DNA of 64,000 bases from assembly GCA_036873755.1 (NCBI GenBank), contig JAVTVY010020294.1:1-64000 (forward strand), given 5' to 3'. Both the position numbers and the translations under genes were made by a program. The stretch comes from Hanleya hanleyi. Lineage: Eukaryota > Mollusca > Polyplacophora > Lepidopleurida > Hanleyidae. Shown piece by piece: positions 1 through 11,900 of the stretch. The notes beneath the pieces were generated by a model. The model saw only the letters and a list, made by a program, of their open reading frames with translations. It made no database searches and had not been told where the DNA came from. Every line of letters starts with the position of its first letter. Position 1 is the stretch's first letter.

Positions 1-550
1 GGGCGGAAAGCGCCCCTAAATATTTTCGCTATCCTTAAGGCTAGAGTTCTGATGCTTACCACACTGTATCTTTGTGTCAAGTTCTACTAGAAAATGTGAA
101 AAAAAATAATAAAATAAATTCCAAGATGGCCGTCACAGTGACGTCATTTTCAACAAGGCATGTTTTGGACGATTTTTCGGTCAGATTTTATTCGAATTTT
201 TATGTATCTGTTTTCTCCACAAAAACTGCATTACAAGTTAGTAAATAACAATCTGATGTGAAATGAAATAGCCTTTGCCCAGTCTTCCTCGCGAAAAAGT
301 AGGAATTTTGAGAAAAAAAATGACGAATACATCACTTTTCTGGTACCCCACATGGTCGCCATTTTGAATTAACCCATGATCCTCTGCTTGGGGGTTAAGC
401 AAATGGGTTAAAAATGACCCCAATATGAAAACTACAAAGTCACGGAGTGTCAGTTCTCGCGTTCTTGTCGTTCTGGAGATAGGTGCAAAAGAAAACCAAC
501 AGGTGGGGGGATGCTGAGTGCGGAAAGTGCCTCTCCCAGGCCAGGAAGAG
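1..550. mobile_element. piggyBac-like MITE, copy 1 (right end)
   Basis: This is a non-coding dispersed repeat cut by the window start. It matches 54779-55279 along most of its length, with shared stretches around the 'AAGATGGCCG' and 'ACTTTTCTGGTACC' motifs, and matches 25339-25512 in part. Its right end reads CCAGGCCAGGAAGAG followed by TTAA. Its inverted form resembles the left end of copy 3, TTAA-CCCTATCTGGCCTG. TTAA flanks with CCC-type ends are the hallmark of piggyBac-family transposons. No transposase coding is visible, so this is a non-autonomous copy. The family assignment rests on end structure only. Confidence 0.6.
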
Positions 551-557
551 TTAATAA

Positions 558-944
558 GAGATACACTGATGGGCTTTTGCGATACATTATGCCTGAGACT
601 GGTATAGTGGGACTCGGCGTCTGAATGACGTATGTCGTCTGGGAATCACAGTGTCAGCTGAATGTGTTTCGGTTGGCATTTGCTATACATTAATTTGCTG
701 TCATCTCCGACAATACGGGAATTTGATATGGATTTTGTTGATGAAACTTTTCAATGGCACATCATTTGTGGTCTATCACCGTAGTTCTGGTCATTTGATA
801 GCACGATAAAAAAAAAATGCCGCACAAATTCTCATCCAGACAGAAATATGGCACGATAAAGTGACTAATGGATGAGGGATCGGAAGCTTGTAGCAAGCGA
901 ATTATGCTGGCCATGCTATACACATACTGAGATTGAGAACTCTA
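558..944. other. unassigned spacer
   Basis: AT-rich sequence between the MITE end and the SINE. I see no coding potential or repeat structure in it. Confidence 0.5.
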
Positions 945-957
945 CCGAACTCGATAA

Positions 958-1195
958 GGGCCCTCGGTGGCCGAATGGTCTAAGGCGCTTCGCTGGTGAC
1001 CGCTAGCCCCACACCGCTGAACCGGCACGGGTTCGAACCCAGCTGGTCCATGTGTGAAAGTTTGTCAGTTACTTGCCGAAGGGCGGTGGTTCTCTCCGGG
1101 TACTCCGGCTTCCTCCACCAACCAAACTGACTGTTACCATATGAGTGAAACAAACTTGAGTGTGACATTAAGCCAAATTCCCTCCCTCCCTCCCT
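958..1195 (+). mobile_element. tRNA-derived SINE with 13-bp target duplication
   Basis: The head (958-1050) is tRNA-like. It has a Leu/Ser-type A box (GGTGGCCGAATGGTCTAAGG) and a B box (GGGTTCGAACCC) at about 1029-1040. The body (about 1051-1170) contains a GGTTCTCTCCGGGTACTCC block of the kind common to invertebrate SINE central domains. The tail is a (CCCT)n run at about 1179-1195. The copy is flanked on both sides by the identical 13-bp direct repeat CCGAACTCGATAA (945-957 and 1196-1208), which fixes both ends. It is probably transcribed by RNA polymerase III and mobilised by a partner LINE. The tRNA portion does not fold as a normal gene and is not called as one. Confidence 0.9.
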
Positions 1196-1208
1196 CCGAA
1201 CTCGATAA

Positions 1209-1726
1209 TCGACTTCCAGCAATGATAATCGCAGCTTGGGTAGCTTCGCTTAATTTACGATGTGTTAATTGTCAAAATCGGTCAGTTGTACTGACCAGTG
1301 TTGATATTCCATATGCAAATGTAATGAATATGAATTTCTGCATCAAACATTCCGCCATTAAATTGGGCAAATTGCCATTTCGAGCCTGATTCGCGATGAC
1401 GAAATCCATATTCAAGGCTATCGAAACGCCAAGGTAACATACTCAGAATAATTGATAAAAATTGCTTCACGGATCAGTAAAAAATGAAATATGTTCATGC
1501 GACATCCTAGAGATTTCCATACGATAATCGTAGCTTTTCGACTCGATTAGGCCTAACTCTATTCATTTTGTCATGGTAAGGTTTTCTTTTATATTAACTT
1601 CTGACCATCACTTCCCAAAACAGGGGATGCGCTCCTGTATATTTCAGGAGGAAGAAATTTAGGATGGCTGCTGGTATTATAGCACCCAGAATCAGTATTC
1701 CAAACAGCTGCCCATCACCCTCAAGC
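1209..1726. other. sequence 3' of the receptor gene
   Basis: Non-coding. On the minus strand this lies just downstream of the receptor stop codon and so would be 3' UTR or, if the donor at 1725-1730 is used, the next intron. I found no clear polyadenylation signal close to the stop. Confidence 0.4.
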
Positions 1727-1731
1727 TTACC
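1725..1731 (-). other. stop codon embedded in a candidate splice donor
   Basis: On the minus strand the receptor ends ...CCA ATC AG|GTAAGC. Read as coding it gives Arg then stop TAA. Read as a donor it matches CAG|GTAAG closely and would extend the gene into a further exon, possibly beyond the window. The sequence alone does not decide. Confidence 0.5.
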
Positions 1732-2409
1732 TGATTGGCAGTGGTGTCGGTTTTCGTTCCTCTGTCGAGCTTTTGCAGCAGATTAGCCTGAGACTACTGA
1801 TTCCTTCTCTCAGTCGTTTGTTAAGACACCAATACATCACAGGATTAACAGCACTGTGTGCATGTCCAAGCCAAAGAGTGTACCGCAGGACCCCAACATG
1901 GGAAATCTTCCCCGAAATGTCCAGCGTTAATGATGTGATGTTATATGGGAGCCAGAAGATCAAAAACAACAGCACCAGGATTACGAGGCTACGGGCTGCG
2001 CGCTTCCTGGACGTAACAGTCTGCACACTGCTGTTCGAATTCACCCGTTCGAAATTGGTACTGTAAAGAGTCTCACCAATGCGGGCATAGCAAATAGCTA
2101 ATATTGTAGCTGGGATAATGAAGACGACAAGGAGAGACAGGACTCCGAAGGCAAGTCTGTAATCGTGGCTAATCCACTTTTCGACGCAAAATCCCAAGCT
2201 GTTGAAATGTGGCAGCGGGATTTCGTCCACTTGTCGCACGAGCAGAAGGGGGATCATAATCGAGGCAGCCACAACCCAAATGATGATAATCATAACAACG
2301 GCTTCAGAGGATTTCTTGACCCGTCGCTTGCTCGTTGGAAATTGTACTGAGATGAACCGGTCAATACTTACTGCTACCAGAGTGAAGATACTTGCTGCAA
2401 CAGCCATAC
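1727..2409 (-). CDS. class A neuropeptide-type GPCR, exon 2 (TM3-TM7)
   Basis: This exon encodes the C-terminal two thirds of a seven-transmembrane G-protein-coupled receptor in the plasma membrane. Reading along the minus strand, it begins inside TM3 (GMAVAASIFTLVAVSIDRF, where DRF replaces the usual DRY). It continues through TM4 (IIIIWVVAASIMIPLLL), a second extracellular loop with the conserved Cys (GFCVEKW), TM5, and TM6 with FWLPYN. TM7 carries NPVMY, and a Cys-Cys pair follows that could be palmitoylated. The acceptor is TTTTTCAG/GT at 2410-2411, and the reading frame continues in phase 1 from 40573-40975. The open frame extends past the acceptor to 2467, but that part is intron. Together the exons give about 361 residues. 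The motifs resemble NPFF/QRFP/SIFamide-type receptors, but the ligand cannot be told from the sequence. The stop (TAA, 1727-1729) lies inside a good splice donor, so the C-tail could be longer. Confidence 0.9.
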
Positions 2410-2560
2410 CTGAAAAACACGAAAAATATATACTTGTGTTAATAAGGTACATGTACACGAACGCCATGCAACACTGAACATGTAGGTGGCATTAGAGATA
2501 CACTGGACTTCAAAATTAATGGCCGAAAAGCTTCTTGAAGTTCACCCGTTGTTAGCAGTT

Positions 2561-2645
2561 CAAGGCACAGTCATGCATTGGTGACTGAGACACTCGTATC
2601 TGTAGCAGTTCAAGGCACAGTCATGCATTGGTGACTGGGACACTA
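2561..2645. repeat. tandem duplication, ~49 bp, 2 copies
   Basis: The block beginning TAGCAGTTCAAGGCACAG and ending GGTGACTG.GACACT occurs twice in direct orientation with one or two differences, separated by a few bases. This is a recent local duplication in the intron, a few hundred bases from the acceptor. Confidence 0.85.
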
Positions 2646-2649
2646 AGAT

Positions 2650-3600
2650 TGTGTCCAGGAATGTATTTCGCTGCTCAATAGCTGCGAACAATAACATAAA
2701 AGTACTCACGGGTAATTCCTGTATTTCTGAGAAATTCCTCTGAGGTGATATCGCCTCGGAGATTTCCCCTTTATCACACAGGACAATAAATCAACGTAAA
2801 TTTCAATCGAGAAATGCGGAAATTGAGGGAATGACATTGGACTCTTCGATTATTAGTCAGGAATCGAGCAGCCTGAAATGCTTGTGTCGAGTATTTTCCG
2901 TAGAATTAGTTCTAATATTTGAAGAAAAGCTACATAAATGCATGAGCTCTTTCGGCATTGGCGTTACATTCCTTTCTCTACCATTTCCTGTTCGGTACTA
3001 TGAAGAATCAACGGACGCTCGGGAGAGCTATTGTTCTCACCACCATGTGCCATCGTAGTACCTTAGTACTCAGGGTCAAAAGGAAGGATATTTCTCCTCT
3101 GAACATCTTGGTCGGTCAATAATTTTCACTTCACTCTGACTAGTATTACACGTGCGAATGACAGCTATAGAACATAGGATGTATTAGTTTTGACATTACG
3201 GGAAAAGGTTATCGATGAGGCGAACAGTTTGAAAAAGTCGAAATTGTCAACAACTTTATAAGGCTGTTCTGATTTACTAAGGATTATCAAAGAGCATACT
3301 GAAGCATGCATCATTCCCATGGCTCTCTGAATGCACCCATTTTAATACACCGTGAAACATATACATTGGATACATCGATATCGTTTCTACCACATTTTTT
3401 TTCCTGTAGTACGCTCACCTTCGATGTGTCGATATAATGCAGATGGGAAACGAATAAATGATGAATACAACGAAAGTGGCGTTTCCATGAATGACGTTTT
3501 TTTCGGTTTCGATAAAATGGGACCGAAGCTTAGTTTGGCGTATGCCATCCAGCATGACGTCATACAACTAGTAGATTCGTATGAACAGTTTTCTGCAAAA
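2650..3600. other. intronic DNA without recognised features
   Basis: Open frames here are short and have no recognisable protein family. No clear repeats were seen. Confidence 0.4.
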
Positions 3601-3620
3601 ACTTATGCAAACCCACTTTG

Positions 3621-3708
3621 TCAAACATCAACTATTCTGGGCAGGCCTGTTATCAAACATCAACTATTCTAGGCAGGCCTGTTATCAAACATCAACTATT
3701 CTGGGCAG
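3621..3708. repeat. 32-bp tandem repeat, 3 copies
   Basis: Three near-identical copies of a 32-bp unit start at about 3621, 3653 and 3685. The core is TCAAACATCAACTATTCTGG followed by GCAGGCCTGTTA. The last copy runs into a partly inverted version (AAGAATAGTTGCCC), which makes a small hairpin. Confidence 0.85.
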
Positions 3709-3829
3709 CTAAGAATAGTTGCCCATCAGCTATTCTGAGCTGCGCTAAGGTACATGGATATACAAGTTGACGGACAATGACCGATCTTTTCCAGGTCAGT
3801 TTCATAGCTGGACAACACAACATTGTCTC

Positions 3830-4560
3830 ATGAATTGAATCATTGTTTGAATTTCTGCACTTGAAGGTGTACAAAGGCGTATATTCATGCCCATAATGGT
3901 TTTGTTTGTTATACATTTGTGATTGACTATGGCCCACAGTATATGATTTTCCCCAGAATTACGGCCAGCATGAATACATGCTAGTTTTGACCATACGTTG
4001 GCTACTGTTTGATCGATAATTTCAAAACTTACATGAAAGATGCTTCGTATCTTACAGATGTGCACTGTCATGTTTTCCGCCTTTTTGAATATTTTCCCCC
4101 TATCCTCAAGATCAATGTATTCTTGGTCGTTCAAGATCTCGCAGATGGTCAAATTCAAAACTTACAATGAAAGATGTTTAGTACCTGAAGATGTACACGG
4201 TCAGGTTTATTTTTACCCATTTTAATGATTTTCCACTCGGATATGGTACTTTGTAATAAACAGCAATATATACTATAGTACTTTCTTGTCCAGACTGTAT
4301 CGCTATTATCAATTGACGAAAGAGTTCAAAATGTAGATGCTCAGTATGATATAGATGTGCACTGTCAGGTTTTTTTACCGTTTCCCTGGAATTATGACCT
4401 TTATCATCAACATCAATATATGTTATTTTGTACACTTACATACTTGACCGGATTGTAACTCTCAGACTACTTGGCAAAGAGATTTATACCTACCCGGGGA
4501 ATTAATACCATTATATAGATGTGAACTGTCACGTTTTCTCCCCGCAATCGGGAAGGTGGG
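3830..4560. repeat. diverged tandem repeat, ~135-165-bp unit
   Basis: The phrase GATGTGCACTGTCATGTTTT recurs in modified form near 4057, 4192, 4356 and 4519. Each is followed by a T/C-rich stretch, and some by similar 'ATCAATGTATT..TTGTAC' text. The units are strongly diverged, so this is an old satellite-like array or the core of a decayed element. Confidence 0.5.
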
Positions 4561-4795
4561 GGTGCATCCAAGTATGTGCACTACATGTTTTAAATTTGTT
4601 AAATTGGCATTTACAATATAGTTCGAAGATTAAATGTGTGTGATCGACCAATTCTCTTCTCTGTTCTCGCCTATATTTCTGGATGTTCTTAAGGATATAT
4701 ACTTGTGTAAGAGGGCAACTGTACATGTATACATATATTGGGAAACTGTGCATTTTCAGGTATGCAACGATCCACTTCACCCCTGTCAGTTACCT

Positions 4796-4990
4796 AGAAA
4801 TTCCCTATTTGTTGGGATATCTTGCGGCGGTCTGCCCCGTTCCACCCCACATGGGAATATCTAGGCAGTAAATTTCACATTTGTAGGGATATTGTGGGTT
4901 GACTGTCCATACTATCCCCACATGCACGACACAGCCCGATAAATTCTCCATTTGTAGGGGTATTGTGGGGCGGACTGCCCTATACCTACT
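4796..4990. repeat. three ~85-95-bp imperfect repeats
   Basis: TTTGTTGGGATATCTTG, TTTGTAGGGATATTGTG and TTTGTAGGGGTATTGTG each precede a GG.CTG.C.. motif at roughly 90-bp spacing. Confidence 0.5.
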
Positions 4991-5012
4991 CTGCCTTTTT
5001 ATCCCTTCTCCA

Positions 5013-5135
5013 AAGTTGTTTTATTTGTTTTAATTTTCCTTTGAGCTGAGGGAAGTTGTTTAAGTAGTTTTAATTTTCCTTTAAGCTGAGGGAAGTTGTT
5101 TAAGTTGTTTCAATTTTCCTTTCGGCTGAGGGATG
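5013..5135. repeat. 40-41-bp tandem repeat, 3 copies
   Basis: Units start at about 5013, 5053 and 5094. Each reads AAGTTGTTT.., then TTTTAATTTTCCTTT, then GCTGAGGG. It ends about 65 bp before the PLE target site. Confidence 0.8.
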
Positions 5136-5200
5136 TGAAAGAGCTTGGAAACGTTGACTACGTCTGGCGACTAAACGTCAATCATATGACTTCACAGGAA

Positions 5201-6137
5201 TATGACTATGCATATGACTGCATATGACTATGCAGGCGCTTTCAAAAACCGATCCATTCAAAGCCCGTTCCTTCTCATTCACCAAACGCTATATAGACGA
5301 TCTTCTCGCTGTTGATAATCGCTATATAAATGACACAGTGAAGGATATATATCCACCTTCACTGGATTTGAAGGAAACTACAGATAACCCTACAGGCACA
5401 TCATATTTAGACCTATATCTCTATAAAGATGAAGCGGGCCTTCTCTCTCGTCGAGTGTATGACAAAAGAGATGATTACAATTTCGACATCGTAAACTATC
5501 CCTTTCAGGACAGTAATATTCCAGTGGGACCTGCATATGGCGTATACATATCACGCCTAGTAGCATTTGCTAGATCCTGTTTTAAATGTGACGATTCCAA
5601 TCAACGTCACAAAACATTGTTGCGGAAACTTATAAAACAGGGCTACAACACCAAGCGCCTCCACTGAAATTGGCGATACATATCGCATGCTGATAGCAAA
5701 ATACGAGCGTAGCGTGCAATATCTATGGCGTTACGTTTCATAACTTGTGTCTAATTCCGCTTAACCCGGGACTAGGGGCCGTATGAACCCATGTGCTTCA
5801 AGATCCTCATGGTACTCATATGAACAGGCACAATCAAAGCGTGACTGAGATACATCATTCTTTAGATAACGACTTTACAAAAAATATTATGGATTAAGAA
5901 TACTGATCAGCGATACGGATTTGATATTTTTGGAACATCATGATTTCTTGCCGGCATCATTGGAAACTGTTGACCGCTTCTCTCTTGCAGGAAACAAGCC
6001 TATGTTTATGTATGCTATGATTGTCTTTTTGAATTTGGTGCTAATACTGTTATATGGAATAGGTCTTTGGATTATGGACGCGGATATTCTCTAATGGACG
6101 ACGGCTGAATTATGAATGACGGACCAGACGCTTGTAA
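5201..6137 (+). mobile_element. 5'-truncated Penelope-like retroelement copy A
   Basis: This copy is flanked by an identical 10-bp direct repeat TTCACAGGAA (5191-5200 and 6138-6147), so both ends are exact and it arose by a 5'-truncated insertion. Its open frame (about 5224-5667) encodes the C-terminal half of a reverse transcriptase with the catalytic motif RYIDDLL, then LDLYLYKDE and YDKRDDYNFDIVNYP, ending with GYNTKRLH. The frame breaks after 5667. The 3' terminus, GACGCTTGTAA, is shared with copies B, C and D, and there is no poly-A. The RT most resembles single-ORF 'GIPMGTNCAPLLADL..YIDD' elements related to PLEs. I am fairly sure it is a retroelement and less sure of the exact clade. 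Confidence 0.8.
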
Positions 6138-6194
6138 TTCACAGGAAGGCTTCTCTCGGGACCTCACATTCATATTTTAGAATACGGAAGATTC

Positions 6195-6300
6195 TCGGAC
6201 GTAGCCTTAGTATCTCAGCTGTGCTTTTATTGCGTTTGTTCATGTGGATACTATGAAGAAACCACACGACCCCTAACACCGTCTTACCGCGTGTACAGTA
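6195..6300 (-). mobile_element. inverted fragment of a related retroelement tail
   Basis: TATCTCAG.TGTGCTTTTATTG..TGTTCATGTGGA ... ACACGACCCCTAACACCG is a diverged reverse complement of the segment that follows the RT in copies A and B (about 5740-5860). Similar fragments lie near 59025-59110 and 61890-62030. Confidence 0.5.
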
Positions 6301-7630
6301 TAGACATCAGCAATTAATTGTTATTATTCACAGAATTGCATATGAATGAAGAGTTTCTATCTGAATAAGTTATATTTGACATAATCTTTGACAATCATAT
6401 GTCATGACAGAAAGCAATGGTGAAAGGGAGGGAACTCATAACAGACTTCTTGTTTACAGATGCCCTCCTGGATATTGAATCGTGATTGCTTTGCCACATG
6501 TTGGAGGGAAGCCAGTTATATTGAAACACAGTGACCGAAGCAGCTATTGCCCAAATTAGCAGTGAAGATCTTTCAGTAAGCTTGCAAAATATTTTATGAT
6601 CTCTAGTTTCCTTATATGGTGCACTGCAGCATAACTTCTCTGCAATTTGCTTTGCATAGATCAACATTTGGCGCCTTGCTTAGATACTGCCATAACAAAT
6701 CGTGGCGGACGTTTGCTTTCGACAAAAACAACAACGCGAAAATGCGAGCTGGTATTCTACAAAATACCCAAACTTCTCCTCACGGATGTGTCCATACGCA
6801 AAGGCGATGTTGACGTTAGGCAGGACGAGTCTCCATTTCATATGTACTATTTATCAATAATACCTAATGGCATTTAATATAAAAAAAGAAGAAGAAAAAA
6901 GAAATGGAAAATACAATCTGGGAGGAAAAATGTGAAAGCATTTCTTTAGGCAGAGTTAGTTTCCTTTATTACTCCTGGAATATACATTATGAAACAGGGA
7001 CTGGATCCAGTCTATGTTGTGTAATAATTACGACTTGATCGAGTGACTCCAATAGCTTCTAAAAACTGCAAACCATGTAGGCATCTTATATACTGAATTT
7101 GGAACATACACATATAGTATGGAGAAAATGATATTTTAGATATTCAAATGGCAATTTAAGTAAACATTCTGGGTAATATTAATACTGGGATAGTAGAGAA
7201 AAGTAGGAAACGCCATAATCATTCCAATGAAAAAGTAATCAAAAATCTAGTGGGACCTCTCAAATTTCAATCAATATTTGGAATCTTATGTTAAATCGAG
7301 AACATTTAAACTGAATATGAAGAAAATGCCTTGAATTTCCGTCCACACTGGAAGCTACCCTCAGCCAGAATATAACGTAGAAGAAATCAGATAGACTTGG
7401 CTCTATTTCTCTGATGGCGTTAATTACTGTCGACAATAGTATTAGTACGCAAAGGTATTCCGCGCCTAAATCCATGAATAACGCATCCAAGTATGCAAAC
7501 AATACGATGCCTATTAGATGCAAGCTTGCAAACTATTACAGAATATTCTCTGTCAACAAAGATAATTGCCATATTATCGAATGGACACTTTGTGACATTT
7601 CCTAATCATAGTATCTCTCGTCAGTTAGCA
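6300..7630. other. intronic DNA without recognised features
   Basis: Only short open frames without family resemblance. No tandem or inverted structure was noticed. Confidence 0.4.
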
Positions 7631-7634
7631 AAAT

Positions 7635-7722
7635 AAGCATCTAGTCCGTCATTCAATAGTCAATCGACGTCCGTTAAAAAGTTCCCGCGTCTATAATCTA
7701 AAGACATAATTCGTATTAGCAC
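7635..7722 (-). mobile_element. diverged PLE 3'-end cassette, minus strand
   Basis: Read on the minus strand this gives GGTGCTAATAC, then TCTTTAGATTATAGACGCG, then AATGACGGACTAGATGCTT. These are in the same order and spacing as the terminal ~90 bp of copies A-D. No RT-coding sequence is attached. Confidence 0.7.
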
Positions 7723-8398
7723 CTAGTCGAAACAAAATAAGGGATAGTTTCGCAATGCCAGTTTAGTTATATTCAGTTAAATTGTGGACCAGGAAAACCG
7801 AATCATGGTATTAATGGTATTACAGTCTGAAATAATGTATAGCGCAAATCACTACAAGAATATGTGGTTCATGTAACTCAAGCTATTGTACCCAGATACC
7901 GATCATACACACGTTGACCATATCAGCAATATCTGCCCGCCAAATAATCAGCGGACAGATTATATAAATGTTTTTTTTTTTATTTGAATCAGAATGTGAT
8001 TGAATTCAGTATTAAGTATTCATGTTTACCTGTCGTCTTCTCAGTGTGCATCTGACCAGGATACCTCACTACTAACGGTTATTTACGCGTCAAGTTAATG
8101 GGTGATTGAAAGGGCAACCAGCCTCTGAAGTTGAGAGAGCTTCGTCCTAGTCACTGGGCAAAATGTAACACACACTCAGTTAACCCTTGGGCGGTTAACC
8201 CTTAATCCATCATGCAATAATAACTATCGGAATGGTGAGAAGATATCCTGTCCACAACATCCACCTCGCTTCTTCAACAACAGAGGAAAATATTTCTGTC
8301 ATCACCATCAATGTCACCATTAACAGACAATTTTAACGTATACACCATGAATATATCACCCTACCCGATGAGGGGGAACTATATTATAATAACCACCC

Positions 8399-8422
8399 CT
8401 CCCCCCCACACACACACACACT
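8399..8422. repeat. C-rich and (CA)n microsatellite
   Basis: Short run of C followed by about seven CA units. Confidence 0.9.
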
Positions 8423-8875
8423 CCGGCTCCCATCTCCAAATCTTTCACGCTATGATCTTGAATGAAAAATTAAGAGGAGAAACTTTTAATCAAGTGGTTT
8501 TTTTAATCAATCAATGCAGTCATCGGATGTGACTAATAAAGTTCGCTTCGAAGGTTATTTTATTTCGCAAAAGATTATTATTTCCCAATTTGTATGCCTG
8601 TTTTGTGAAAAAGGTATTGAATTAAAAAAAAATCGAAAAATCCGGCAGAAACCCTACCAAAATGCCTCTTTACTATATAATGTTACTGTGACGTAATCAA
8701 AGCGACCTTTTTTTTATTTGTTTGCATTTGTTTTTGGTAGAGCCTGTCGCAAAGATACAGTATGAAGAGTTTCAACCGTCTAGCTCATTGGGATAATAAA
8801 CATATCTATATTTTTACTCATTAATCATTTTCCCGGCCGAGATGACCCATTCCAGGTGTGGTACACCTCAAATAG

Positions 8876-8962
8876 CAAGCGTCAGATCCGACATTCGATA
8901 TTCAGCCGTCATTCATAAAAGAATTTCAGCGTCAATAAACGAAAGACCTATTTCATATATGA
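8876..8962 (-). mobile_element. PLE-type 3' cassette, second subfamily
   Basis: On the minus strand: GGTCTTTCGTTTATTGACGC, ATGAATGACGGCTGAATA, then GTCGGATCTGACGCTTG. The layout matches the terminal cassette of copies A-D but the sequence is diverged. Nothing coding is attached. Confidence 0.6.
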
Positions 8963-8969
8963 CAGTTAG

Positions 8970-11900
8970 TACCAATTGGGAAAGTCTATGGAATAAAAAC
9001 AATAAAAACACAAGATAAGCAATCAACAGTTTTCAATGATGTCAACAAGACATGATGAAATGATAATCACTGACCAGTAGTCTATTTCCAAATGAATTTC
9101 CAAGTCGTTTTCCAGAGTTTGTATCTCAGTCACGTCTTGATTACCATGGTTACCACACAAATCGCATTTATTCAATTTATGCAATAGAAATATTCACATA
9201 GGCTACAGCATACATCATCTCATTTGCAGGGACAACAACTACAGTGAGTCACATTATGTAATATGAGAAATGTGGACATTGTAGCTCATGTGGTATCCGC
9301 GAAATATTTCGCGACACGTGTGAGACAAGATAAAGAGAGAGAGAGAACTGAGCGAAATAATATTAGACCCCGAAACCTTACTTGTTGATGATGCTAATTC
9401 TATCGTCGCAGGTGTTCTTCTCGTCCATGCAATTAGAACAGGAAGATATGCGTACGATGACCCGTCGGAATATGAACAACAGATCAATAACATTGGCATG
9501 TCCATTGCTTATACCGATATGTTACATATGGAATCGCATGTTTTCACAGAACTTGGACGAATATAGCACGGCAATATACCTGTGGTTAAAATGGACTCCT
9601 AGACATCAAACTCTACAAATGTATGGCCTTGCTAAAAGGACAATTAAAATATCGCTATCGTATGATCGAAGTGAGCCAAATTACATTCCTACAAATAAGA
9701 AATCGTTTAGCTAAATTTATCACTATCTCAAATAATGCCAAATAGAAATCACATACTAGTCTGAAGGGGCGCGAACTCACATTGTCTATATAACCAGCCG
9801 TCTGGCTATACAGGACACGCCACATCTCCGTGTGCAAACCCAGAACAACCCATGGCAGCTGTATGTAGGGCTTCCGCTTCCGTCCAGGCTTCGACTGTGA
9901 AGCTGTATTAGTGTGTGATCAGTTTCAATGGACCTACTTTTTCAAATGCAAGGCGACATTATTCTAAAAAATATCACGTTAAAGCCACGTTTGTGTGTGA
10001 TCTGGTCGTAAATCTTGTCGTAGACTAAGGTAAAAATTCACAGAAAGTTCAACGAGACTGTGCTGAAGCTACAGTAGTGTGGTCATATTCTGTTGTGTCT
10101 ATGATGTCGTATCCCACTGATCAGTAATGGTCTGAGTGCAGATTCCAAATAGTGTCATATGTAGTTATTTTTATATCAGTAATCGGAGTCATACGCTGAA
10201 CAGGCAGTTCTGAATCGATCGTGTTGTTGACCTCGTCATGACCACGTTCATTTCTCAATTATCTCCTCAGATACGAATTAACCAGTAAATTGGTATGGAG
10301 ATCCTCAACAGCCATGCTTGATGTCAGCTAATTATAAGTTGAGATCATTTGTGCTTCATTAGTTAGATAGATAGGGATGCAAGGGGTTAGAATATGTCAT
10401 GATAATATGGTCGTCAGACGGAAGTTTGATAATATATTTATCGCAACCTCGCCGACCTGCTGACGTCGGAACGGTTAATTACAGTTTTGGTTAGCACTCG
10501 TGAGCAACTTGTGTATGGTAAAACTGTATACTGCGAAAGTGACAAGAAACTTGAATAAACACTTCAGGACTTATGCGCGAGACACGGCAAATCTCGGCTT
10601 ACAACTATCTGAAACGTATGAATTCATTTAATTCTTGTCCCTTTCATCAATCATCCATTTTCCCTGCTAATTTTTGTGATGTTTGACAATGCACGACATA
10701 CCACAGAAGTAGCTATATCATAGTCTGCTTATTTCCTATTATTGGATGAATGATGGTATCATGAAAATGAAATTGTTTCATCGAAAATAGACTTTCCGTA
10801 AAATGCAGTGCCTGTGCGAAAAAATTCCGTCCCATGGTCAACAACACACAGAGATATAGATTGCACTGAACAAAAAAGGATCGATTATCGGATAAATACG
10901 CTTATCTCATAAACTATTAATATAACAAGCTCCATTAAAGCAAAATAGGGCGCTTGACAAGACTGCAGAGGGAACACGCCGAGCTCCTCAAGCGGAAACA
11001 AACTCCATAGGCCTATCATGATATTGAACAGTGCCATTTTATAGTATCAACAGGACTAAATGTCCAATATCATAGGCATATATGTGATAACGATTCTTAT
11101 CTGCTTGAATATTTCACTATTTTCAATTGTACAATTAATCCTTATTGAATACGACTAGTTACTCAATGTGATTGGACGTTATAAGTTCCCACGACTCGTT
11201 CTCAAAGAAAGAAGGCACAGCAGCGTGTTACTGTTTAACATATTCCTTATCAGTTGAATGGTACGGGCAAAGTGGATATCAAAGAGCTGAAGATTTAGTT
11301 GGATTTAAGCCACAGTGCATGTCTATGGAAACACGCTAGTCTGTTTGACTATGGTATTGGATGGTGATAACCATGCCCTTGCTTACTGGAACTCATCCGA
11401 CAATGCGGCGTTATAATTACAGCGAAGGGAGAAGGATCAATGACAAGAAACAGGTGATAATTCGGGAGGAAGCACATCTACAGAGAGAGTTTGTTCTGAT
11501 TCAGTCTGACGTTCCTGAGATTTTGCAATGACCAGAGATCAAAGATTTGTAGGGGGCAATTGTATCCTTCCGACGTGGAAGATTGCAAGCCCTTTGATAT
11601 CGTTTGTATCACTAAACTAATCATTATTTCGAAGACCTCGTGCAGATTTCCAGGAATAAATGTTTGATTGAGGAAGCTAAGTAAGGTAGCTGAATGTATT
11701 GATTGTTCTATATACATGTACAATCCGTATTATAGGTGAAGTTGAGCACGCTTATACTAGATGCTAAACGGTAAATGTCTGAAGATAGGCACCATATACA
11801 ACCATGCCGAATAAAGAATTGTTAAAAAAGGAACCTGGTCCAGGAACTTTGACGCACAAGTGGCGTGATAGGGGAAATTAGGTTTCTGGGTGAATCGCGC

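Noticed and set aside
958..1050. Functional tRNA-Leu or tRNA-Ser gene
   Set aside because: A and B boxes are present, but the interior does not give a proper anticodon arm, and the 13-bp target duplications show it is the head of a SINE.
1773..2477. Plus-strand frames opposite the GPCR exon
   Set aside because: They are antisense shadows of a well-supported seven-transmembrane coding exon.
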